A stretch of 64,000 nt of DNA from contig CM042691.1 of the NCBI GenBank assembly GCA_023614405.1, forward strand, positions 170,162,927 to 170,226,926. Reading direction: 5' to 3'. Below, in pieces: positions 55,360 through 64,000 of this stretch. Positions within the stretch are counted from its first letter, which is position 1, and every line of letters starts with the position of its first letter. The notes under the pieces were generated by a model, which saw only the letters and a program-made list of their open reading frames with translations, made no database searches and was not told the DNA's origin. Origin of the DNA: Avena insularis (taxonomy: Eukaryota > Streptophyta > Magnoliopsida > Poales > Poaceae). Made by a program: the position numbers and the translations under genes.

Positions 55360-58300
55360 TATTATGCCATACATCGCAATCACAGGATTACCATTTTTGC
55401 GAGACATAACAGAATTGGATACCATAGTACATCATCCATTACAAACGATACATAAGTTCTTACACAAATAGGGATCTCATGATCCAGTTCTTAATACAAC
55501 ATCAAGCAGGGGAATACGTAATAATAACGGTAGCATAGGCGAAGCTCCATCTTTGGGGTCACAGGCAATGCTGACGATGGGAGATGATCCTAGTTGTCGT
55601 AACCTTCCTGGGGTCCGTCTTCCAGGTACTCCTCTTCATAGTCTGGCCATGGGAATAGCCAGGGACAAAGCCATGAGTACTCTTTAAGTACTAGCAAACT
55701 AATACTAACAGGTAAAGGTTTTTTTTTGGATAATAGGTCACTAGGCTCTAGGGTTGTTTTGCAAAAGCCAGATTTATCTCTACTAAGTTCTAAAGCTAGT
55801 CACAATTTTATAACTCCTGACTGGGATCTTGTAATTCATGTCACAACTCTGTTGTGGTCAAGTCAAAGTCTTAATTCATTTCACGGGTCATTTTGAAAAG
55901 TCTGATGGGGAACAGATGGCCCTAATCCAGCTGTCCATAATCATGACGCTATTCGAATAGTTTGACACTCTATAGAGATTGTACACTTTCACCACAACAT
56001 TCGATACATCTGTCAGGAACAAATCCTGAATTCACCATACTCAGTATGCGGATAATCAATCCTAACCTTTCCATTACACGCCCTAGTATAAGCACCTCTC
56101 CTGTGAGTTTGGCCCCCCAACCATGACCAACTGTCATCTTGGGTACTGCACAAGTGGACAATCTTCACAAGGTATCCTCAGCTCAGACCTTGGCCGTGAG
56201 GGAACTAATACTAAGGAATATAAGTTTCCAGTCAAGCCCTACCCAATATTCGGGTATTGTGATAGTACGATAAAATTGGAATAGTATCACATCCAGACAA
56301 CCATCAGTTTTATAAAGGGCTAAGGCTCATGCCTCAACATTTTCATCACCAAAATCATCAGGTGTTCGGAAACACATGTCCAAAACATTTCAATAGAATG
56401 ATCCATCATTCCAAGGTTTTCATAATCATTTTTCCACCAAGTATTCCCATCTAAAGTTGATCAAGTTTTATGCTTAGCACTAGCATCTACAGGTGGGGGT
56501 AGTACTAATGATGGGGTAGTATCTAGTAGAATTTTAACTAAGTACAACCTTATATCTTAGGATGATATCAAGGTTCCTAACTTAGGCCAAATTTTATGCT
56601 CTTTATGCAACCTTCAGCATATTTCCAATATCTACCAGTCACTTAAGTAAACTCTAAGTAAGCTTTGATAAAGAAATAAAGTAAGAAGCTTGCACCTAAA
56701 ACTAGGATTGGTTTATCAAGTGGGTATGATCACATATGCTTAAGGCATATAGTAGTCATAGAACAAGTATGGGTTTGTTGCATCAGTAGGGTATCTTGCA
56801 AGGGTTAGCTTGCATAGGTCGACTTGATTAGTAAGGCTTGCATAGGTATAGTATCAGCTTGCATCAATATCAGTATAAGCTTGCACATTCACTAGTAGTA
56901 TTAGGCTTGCCTTGTGCAGAGCAGTGGTTGAAGTTCTCCTCGGCTTCTTCTTCGTAGTATCCTCCTTCCTCCTCGTATCCTTGGTCGGTACTAGCGTCTA
57001 TGAATAAATACGAGGTACACAATCACCACACAATACTTAACTACTTGCAATCATCACACACAAGGGTCCTATGGATGATCTAGCATCATCCCTAACATTA
57101 CAAGGTTAGGGCTTGATTTAATTCCTTTTATTTTTAGAAAAGTAATTTCTACTCATTGAAAAACTACTTAAGATTTAATATTCTCCAAACCAAACATGGG
57201 ATCATGTTGACACATGTCATCACCACATATTGTAGTCCATAAGAATGTGATTTAAAGTAGTGTCACAATTTAATAAGGTTTTACCCTTTTATTTTAATTG
57301 ATTAAAGTGGCTAGAAATGCTTATGTAACATTCTTTTATTACTTGGACAATATTTCTGCAAGTAAACCTATATATTTTTATATATTCTGAAAGGTATGGT
57401 TAAATGTGATTTTTGAGAGTTGGAATCAACTCAAAAGCTATTATTGTTTAAATTTGGAAAATGTTTGAATGCAGAAAAGCTTCTGCCTTGTTATTTTTAC
57501 CATGGGTGATCTATAGATCCAAATGACTTGAATCCAACGGGCTTGGATTCAGCATTCACAAACCTTTCCAACCAAATTGGTTTCATTCAATTTGGTGCAC
57601 TGAATCGATCTGGGTTGATTTTTGAAGTTGGGTACAGAAGTGTGTTTGAATTGAAATAGAAAAAGGTTTAATTTGAATAACTGGGCTGCAGGAAAAGTTA
57701 TCGGGCCTGCTAAGCGCAGTGCTCCCGCGGGCTGCTTAAGTGGGTGTCCCCACTCGTCAGTGACACGGGGCTGGGCGAAGCGGTATGGGGCAACGTGGAT
57801 CGTTCGATCTAGTTCTAATCTAACGGCTGGGAGTCATCGTCGACGCGAGACAATGCCGGCGAGAACAAAACCTAGCGCGGCCAGTGAGGGGTGCTGGGGG
57901 CTCACTGGGGTACTGGCGAGGGTCGGCGAGGCGGGCGACCGACAAAGTCGACGACGCCGAATCTCCTAGTACCGGTGGCTTCTCCTGGGGCGGCTCCAAT
58001 CGCTGGCTCCCTTCTTCTCCAGAGGCGGCGGGCTCCGGTGAAATTCCAGCGGGGTGGTGCTCCCCTTGCTCTGAGAATGGTGTGGCACGATCCGTGAGGA
58101 GAGGGGAGTGAGATGGTGTGAAGAAATCGTGCGGGGGTGGCCTCTATTTATAGTCGAGCGAGGGGACCGTCGGGGCGCACGGTGAGCTCGTCGGGGGCGA
58201 GGTTACAGGCGGCTAATGGCATGGGAAAGGGTAGGGGACGGTGCGGTGTCTCCTGGCGATGCTCAACGACATGGTATCGAGGCATGGGGCGGTGTGGTTT

Positions 58301-59421
58301 GGTCTGGAACGGGCGGTGCTCTGCGCGGCAGAGGCGGCGTCTTCGACGGCGGGCAGTGGCTGTGAGGCACGGGGCGGCAAACGAGTATGTCTGGTAGTCT
58401 CCTGGGTTGATGGTGATCGTGTGTGCACGCGGTAAGGGCGGCGCACGGTCTGTGGGTGCTGGTCGAGTGTCGTGCTCTGGCGCATGCTCGGCATGGTCTC
58501 TGGTGGTCTGGGCGCGGCTTGTGCGCGTGGTCCAGGGCTTGGCAACACTCGCGGCTGGGACAGGTAGTGGCGGTGGACGGTGGGCTGCCTCCCAGACAAG
58601 GTTGGCACGGCTAGTTCTTCCTCTAGCCTGCTGTCCACAATGGGGTGACAAGGGGGTGCTCGGCTGTTCACCATTGACGGAAATGGCAAGCTCATAGTGG
58701 TGCTAGTCCTTAGTTAAACTTCCTAGATGATCTACTGAGCTGTGTGTGAGCTAACTAGGGAACAAGTTAGGCCAATTTTACTGCACACTATAGTGTTTGA
58801 TGTTTGTTTGATTTGTGTCTGCAACCTGTTTGATGAAATGGCCGCATGAACTCAAGTTTTGAATTTTGAAAAGATTTTTGGTGGGTTTGCTAGATTGGTG
58901 CTGGTGAGTCTGCAGATGCTTGGATTTTGAAAGTTGAGCTTGTTTGAGTGGTTTTTGAAAAAGTGGGATCTTCCCATATGATAAAGATTCAATTTTGAGT
59001 TGTCATTTAAACTATGCATTTGAAAGTTTCTGGATGATCACAAAGTGGGCCTTGATACTTTGTTATGAGTACATTCAAGGGGTGCAAAGATCCAAAAAAG
59101 TTTCTGTTAGGTTCTGAAAGTTTGAGACAGCCAAAGTAGGCATGGGAGTTAAATTGGCCAAAATGACCATTCATTTCATATATGTGTTTTGATTTATTTG
59201 TCTTTAGGAAAAGTGTGGGAAATGTTTTAGATGATGTTTATTTCACCTAAGAAACATTTTACAAGCAATGAAACAAAAAAACAAGGTTGTTTTAAAGGAA
59301 TTCAAAATCCATGCATACACATATGCATGCATTCATGATTTTATTTAGAAAAGTTTTTGTTAACCCTAATTTTGATGATTAGAATTTGATGATCCAAGCT
59401 TAGTATTTTTGGGATGTTACA
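55360..59421 (-). repeat. 3' LTR of element D (about 4.06 kb)
   Basis: On the minus strand it starts TGTAACATCCCAAAAATAC at 59421, directly after the polypurine tract. A minus-strand TATA box (TATAAATA) lies at 58145-58152, followed by a GC-rich leader (58140-57680). The far end is where the element C ORF stops, near 55355-55370. The exact end base is not certain because the other LTR is outside the window. Confidence 0.7.
58145..58152 (-). promoter_or_regulatory. TATA box of the element D LTR
   Basis: TATAAATA on the minus strand, about 1.27 kb into the LTR, at the upstream edge of a GC-rich block; similar placement is seen in the LTR at 46823-46830. Confidence 0.5.
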
Positions 59422-59435
59422 AACCTTCCCCCCTT
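59422..59435 (-). other. Polypurine tract of element D
   Basis: Minus-strand AAGGGGGGAAGGTT abuts the LTR start TGTAACA. Confidence 0.85.
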
Positions 59436-59480
59436 GAAAAAAATCTCGTCCCGAGATTTGAAAAAGGACGAAAAGATTAC

Positions 59481-60763
59481 CTAGGATTTGAAGAGATCGG
59501 GAAACTCCGTCCTGATGTGATCTTCGCGCTCCCAGGTAGCTTCCTCTTCCGTGTGGTTGCTCCAATGAATCTTGAGAAACTTGATGCTTCGGGTTCGGGT
59601 AGTTCGAAAAGCTTCTTCCAAAATGCGGATGGGTAATTCGGGATAGGTCAGGTCATCGTTGATCTCTATGGTCTGGTGGTCGATATTCTTGAATACTTCG
59701 GTCTTTTCGGGGACTTCAAGACACTCGCGAAGTAACGAGATATGGAACACATTGTGCACAACTGACATCTCTTCAGGTAGTTCCAATTGATACGATACTT
59801 CTCCTTGATGGTTCAGAATTTTGAAAGGTCCGATATATCGGGGGGCTAACTTTCCTTTGAGTTGGAAACGCTGCATTCCCTTCAATGGCGACACTTTCAG
59901 ATAAACAAAATCTCCTATATTGAAGGCGAGGTCTCGACGTCTCTTGTCGGCATAACTCTTCTGTCGGGATTGGGCGGTCTTGAGGTGCTCACGAATCTTG
60001 TGAACCTTCTCTTCTGCTTCTCGGAGGATGTCGGGTCCGAAAATATGACTCTCTCCTACTTCCGACCAGTTCAAAGGGGTGTGACACTTTCGTCCGCACA
60101 TGAATTCAAATGGGGCCATTTGCAAACTGGCTTGGTAACTATGGTTGTATGAAAATTCTGCAAACGGCAGACAGTCTTCCCACTTGGATCCATATTCTAG
60201 CACACATGCTCTAAGCATATCTTCGAGTATTTGATTTACTCGCTCTGTTTGTCCATCGGTCTGAGGGTGATACGCGGTACTGAAAATCTGGCGGGTTCCT
60301 AAACCTTCTTGGACTTTCTTCCGTAATCTCGAGGTAAACCGAGTTCCTTGATCCGATACTATGTTCTTGGGGACTCAGGTAAACTGACGATTCTAGCGAT
60401 GTACAACTCCGCTAGCTTCGAATTCTGATAGGTGGTTTTGACGGGAAAGAAATGGGCGACTTTGGACAATCTGTGCACTATGACCCAAATAGATTCATTT
60501 CCCCTACTAGAAGTAGGTAGTCCAGTGATAAAGTCCATTCCTACAGAATCCCATTTCCATTCCGGAATTTGCAAAGGTTGCAACAATCCAGCGGGTCTTT
60601 GATGTCCTGCCTTGACTCGCTGACATATATCACACTTGGCGATATAACTTCCGATTTCTCTCTTCATCTTATGCCACCAAAATTGCTATTTCAAATCTTG
60701 ATACATCTTAGTTCCTCCGGGATGGATAGAATAAAGAGTATCATGAGCCTCCTTCAAGATAAC
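59481..60763 (-). pseudogene. Element D integrase with chromodomain-like C-terminus, frameshifted
   Basis: The zinc-binding region holds CDICQRVKAGHQRPAGLLQ. The core starts at WDSVGMDFITGLP (first Asp, about 60540); a frameshift near 60380 separates it from SDQGTRF and the TDGQTERVNQ region (Glu). The frame opening at 60218 continues with LPFAEFSYNHSYQASLQMAPFE-type wording, the ADKRRRDLAFNIGDFVYLKV segment and VVHNVFHISLLRE. Residues about 193-243 (59642-59490) read LKIHWSNHTEEEATWERED, like the chromodomain of chromoviruses, which is thought to guide insertion into heterochromatin. Upstream stops lie near 60762 and 60668. Confidence 0.85.
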
Positions 60764-61558
60764 TTATTTCAACTCCGAATCTGCTGGTACACAAAGGCGT
60801 CCTTTGTACCACAGAACTCCTTCTTCGTCCTCGGTGAATCCGGGTACCTTGCCTGTACCGATACGACGCTTGATTCCATCGATACTGGCATTTCCCTTCT
60901 GCGCCTCTTTAATCTGACTGATCAAAGTGGGCTGAAGTTCTATGCTAGCCAAAAATTCTTCACTCACTAATTCCATTCGAAAATCTTCCATCTCCTTGTG
61001 CAAACTTGGTTGCTCCTTCAAAATCATGGAGTTCAAGCGGCACGGCAATCTGCTAAGGGCATCGGCTACCACGTTGGCTTTACCAGGGTGCTAGTGAATG
61101 TCCATATCGTAATCCTTGATTATCTCAATCCATCTCCTCTGCCTCATATTCAACTCCTTCTGAGTGAATATATACTTTAGGCTCTTGTGATCCGAATAAA
61201 CCTCACAACGGTTTCCCATTAGGTATTGTCTCCATGTCTTCAGGGCTAGAACTACTGCTGCGAGTTCGAGGTCATGGGTTGGGTAGTTTTGCTCATGTTG
61301 CTTCAGTTGTCGAGATAGATAAGATATAACTTTGCCTTCTTGCATTAGCACACATCCGAGACCAATCTTGGATGCGTCACAATACACATCGAAGGGCTTC
61401 GTGATGTCCGGCATGATGAAGATTGGGGCTGAAATCAATCTCCTCTTGAGTTCTTGAAAACTCTCTTCACATTTGTCGGTCCATTCAAACTTCTTGTCCT
61501 TCTTCAGCAATTGGGTCATGGGTCTGGCGATACTCAAGAATCCTTCTATGAATTTGCG
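60764..61558 (-). pseudogene. Element D RNase H and linker to integrase, stops
   Basis: The frame 61537-61091 carries RNase [19 protein letters not shown] (first catalytic Asp), [17 protein letters not shown] (Glu) and [14 protein letters not shown] (second Asp). A TAG at 61091-61093 precedes HPGKANVVADALSRL (third Asp), which continues in the same frame to 60764. The linker ends EEGVLWYKGRLCVP, typical of the segment before integrase. RNase H removes the RNA strand during cDNA synthesis. Two in-frame stops make it defective. Confidence 0.85.
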
Positions 61559-62880
61559 TTAATATCCCGCCAATCCGAGAAAAGCACGAACTTGGGTTTG
61601 AGTGGTTGGGGCTTGCCAATCTTCTACATCTTTCACTTTGGCAGGGTCAACGGCAATTCCTCTGGCTGATACAATGTGACCGAGGAATCCTACCTCCTGT
61701 AACCAGAATTCACATTTGCTAAACTTTGCATACATCTGATGCTCTTTAAGGGTTCCAAGAATGGGGTGTAGCTCATGTTCTTCTGATTTGGAATAAATCA
61801 GAATGTCATCGATGAAAACAACGACAAACTTATCCAGGAAGTCCATAAAAATCTTATTCATGAGGTTCATGAAATAAGTGGGGGGCATTGGTTAATCCAA
61901 AATACATGACTGTATACTCGTATAATTCGTATCTGGTGGTAAAGGCAGTCTTTGGGATATCCTCTGCACGAATTTTGAGTTGATGATAGCCAGTTCTAAG
62001 ATCAATTTTAGAAAACACCTGGGCACCGGTCAACTGATCAAACAAATCTTCTATCTTGGGCAAGGGGTACTTGTTCTTGATGGTGACATCATTTAACTTC
62101 CGATAATCCGTACACAAATGGTTACCTCCATCTTTCTTGTCCACAAATAAGACATGTGATCTCCATGGTGACGCACTTGGTTGAATCAATCCAATTTCTA
62201 GCATGGAATCCAGTTGCTTCTTCAGTTCTTCTAGATCCAACGGGTTCATACTATAGGGTCTCTGGGCTATGGGTCCTATTCCGGGGATTAGTTCGATGAT
62301 AAACTCGATATCCCGATCTGGGGGCATACCGGGCAAATCATCTGGAAATACATTGGGGTATTCATAGACTATCCGGACTTGGTCAATGGTAGGTTGGGCT
62401 ATACTCTTGTTGCATTTGAATTGACGAGGTAAGGTTTCAGATATATGCTCGACTGATATTCCGGCGGTACTGGTCATGGTGATGGCTTTCTTAGCACAGT
62501 CAATCAATCCCTTATGTTTGGACATCCAATCCATTCCTAGTACTACTTCCAAACCTTTAGTTCCGAGTACTATTAGATTAGCATAAAAATCTATGCCATG
62601 GATTCGGATAGGGACGGCTTTGCAAATTTGCCTAGCCTTGGTGGTTGATCCGGGAATTTGCACAATCATAACATGCTTTAGTTTGGTTGGTTGAATTTTA
62701 CTAGTGCAGGCAAATTCTTCAGTGACAAATGAATGCGAGGCACCAGAGTCAAACCACACTCTTGCAAGTACTGAATTAACAGAAAACATACCCAACACGA
62801 CGTCTGGCGCTTCCTGAGCTTCTTCAGCATGCATGAGAAAAAGACGGCCATTGCGGTTGAGTGAATTCCCTGAGGCAAAT
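61559..62880 (-). pseudogene. Element D protease and reverse transcriptase, frameshifted
   Basis: The protease active site is [13 protein letters not shown] (about 62758-62720), with the second loop [17 protein letters not shown] (about 62545). Reverse transcriptase begins with [19 protein letters not shown] and [20 protein letters not shown]; its motif A region holds [15 protein letters not shown], and the catalytic box is [13 protein letters not shown] (about 61828-61790). A frameshift near 61880 splits the domain between LTNAP and [10 protein letters not shown], and a TAA at 61559-61561 follows FLGLAGY. This enzyme would copy the element RNA; the copy is inactive. Confidence 0.88.
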
Positions 62881-63995
62881 CTTCTTCCTGGCTGGACACG
62901 ACGCTGCTGCTGAGCTGGGGCATTGGCATTGGGGGCTGTAGCATTCTTCTTGTTGGGGCACTCGTTGGAATAGTGGCCTTTAGTTCCACAGTCATAACAG
63001 GTCACTTGTGACTTGTCCTTGGCTGCGATAGGCACAGCATTGCTTCCAGTCCTCGGGGTAGTGTTGGTGTTGGCGGTAGCATTGTTGGTGTTGAACTTGG
63101 GTGGGGCACGGGTGAAATTGCTAGAGTTGCCGGGGTTGTTGTGATTTCCTCTGGGTCTAGGGTTTCCACGGTTGGGGTAGGTCGGACGGGTCATAGGGGG
63201 TCTGTTGGTTCTTGGGGCAAATCCTGGAGATGGGTTGGGGCGATATTTTGGGGTCTGATGGGTTCCGGGTTTATGCATCATGTGACGCTTGCGGTTCTCA
63301 TTGGCTTGGTTGATCTTTCCTTCCATCTGGATAGCAGAGTCGACAAGGGCTTCAATATCGGCAAAGGGGATATTGACTAACACCGTCTGCATCTCGTCAT
63401 GCAGACCATTTAGGAATCTTTCTTTCTTCTTGGCTTCGGTGTCTATCTCATCCGGGGCATACCTAGCTAATTACAAAAATTTGTCACGGTATTCCACTAC
63501 AGTCATCCTTCCTTGCTTCAGCTCTCTGAAATCGTCTCTCATTCTCTTGATCAAACCTGGTGGCACATGGGTTCTACTAAACTTGACCTTGAATTCCTCC
63601 CAGGTCATCATCTGGCCTCCAGTCATTGCACGAACACTGTTCCACCATGCCCTGGCATCTCCGGCTAGATAATGGGTGGCAAACAGGACTTTCTCGTTGG
63701 CTTCCACTCCGACGACTTCTAGGTTGTTTTCCATGGTTTGCAGCCAATCATCGGCATCTAGGGGTTCTTCTGACTTGGTGAAAACGGGTGGGTTGGTATT
63801 CTGGAAATTCTTGAGCTTAGATCCATGGTTGTCCTGATTTACGTATCCTTGGTTGTTGTGGGCTAGCTGGGCTATCTGTTGCAGAGTGGCTAGGTTGGCT
63901 TGACGTTCCGCTCTTTCAGCTTCGTGCTCAGAAGTCAACATTTGCAGAATCTGCAACATCGGATCCGGGGCTGAACCACTTCCTCCACGTGGCAT
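62880..63995 (-). pseudogene. Element D gag with CCHC zinc knuckle, one stop
   Basis: An ATG at 63995 opens MPRGGSGSAPDPMLQILQ. The retrotransposon gag domain follows with EEPLDADDWLQTMENNLEV, ARAWWNSVRAMTGG and FSRTHVPPGLIKRMRDDF. A TAA at 63471-63473 ([14 protein letters not shown]; the family has Gln there) breaks it, but the same frame continues past [20 protein letters not shown]. The tail is rich in Asn, Pro, Arg and Thr and ends in the knuckle [14 protein letters not shown] (about 62999-62958), which binds RNA. The start is chosen as the first ATG, at the very edge of the window, so the upstream leader cannot be checked. Confidence 0.85.
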
Positions 63996-64000
63996 CTGAA

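Larger units (their letters stand above)
49518..55360 (+). mobile_element. Gypsy element C (Athila lineage), gag-protease plus Athila-type ORF, right end cut off
   Basis: It starts with an LTR (49518-50631) and a tRNA-Asp primer site, then gag and protease, no polymerase, a promoter-like block, a leader intron and an Athila-type ORF. The plan is the same as element B, but the sequence is different. The right part and 3' LTR are missing because element D begins near 55360. The target duplication cannot be confirmed; the five bases before the LTR are ACGTT. Confidence 0.75.
55360..64000 (-). mobile_element. Gypsy element D, chromovirus (Tekay/Del-like), 5' part outside the window
   Basis: Minus-strand order: gag, CCHC knuckle, protease, reverse transcriptase, RNase H, integrase, C-terminal chromodomain-like segment, polypurine tract, long 3' LTR. 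This Gypsy order with a chromodomain-like end and LTRs of about 4 kb fits the Tekay/Del lineage. The 5' LTR lies beyond 64000. It has several stops and two frameshifts. Confidence 0.85.

Noticed and set aside
57673..58697. Cluster of 60-167-codon ORFs on both strands
   Set aside because: GC-rich leader and promoter part of the element D LTR downstream of its TATA box; no protein motif.

Overview
This window looks like a piece of a large grass chromosome, most likely Triticeae (wheat, barley or rye group). The reasons are layered nesting of long LTR retrotransposons, tRNA-Asp and tRNA-iMet primer sites, Stowaway-type MITEs with TA target duplications, and one host gene whose protein reads as a plant GAUT11-like galacturonosyltransferase. 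I recognised no bacterial or organellar genes, tRNA or rRNA genes, or CRISPR arrays. Family and species assignments come from recognition, not from a search.

Layout. 1-356: start of a Gypsy LTR (minus) that cut into a Ty1/Copia element. 357-10479: that Copia element (minus), with its gag split by a complete non-autonomous LTR element at 3715-9634 (5-bp duplication AATTG). 10525-10727: hAT-like foldback MITE. 11568-15677: the host gene (+), two coding exons separated by a 2.5-kb intron that carries three MITEs. 16164-16298: three 45-bp tandem repeats. About 17558-48109: a remnant long LTR that received Gypsy element A (17855-42661, duplication GATAT) and a solo long LTR (43834-47011, GAACC). 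Element A itself holds a solo LTR (20392-24182, TAACC) and Gypsy element B (27892-41935, ACAGC). Element B holds a further long LTR (32760-37135). 48110-49517: low-copy-looking sequence with a diverged tandem duplication. 49518 to about 55360: Gypsy element C (+), cut on its right by chromovirus-like Gypsy element D (minus), whose 3' LTR is about 55360-59421 and whose gag-pol runs 59481-63995 and continues out of the window.

How parts work together. Elements B and C are independent insertions with the same reduced plan: LTR, tRNA-Asp primer site, gag, aspartic protease, no visible reverse transcriptase, RNase H or integrase, then a U3-like block, a leader with a roughly 220-nt intron, and a second ORF of the Athila type. 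In C, a roughly 40-bp palindromic motif of the LTR U3 recurs three times upstream of the second ORF. In B, the GC-rich U3 core has a counterpart at the same place. This suggests an internal, LTR-derived promoter driving a separate spliced transcript for the Athila-type ORF, and it is the most interesting signal in the window. Elements A and B also share a conserved non-coding 3' internal region with a small hairpin. Nearly all retroelement ORFs are broken by stops or frameshifts; the GAUT-like gene looks intact.
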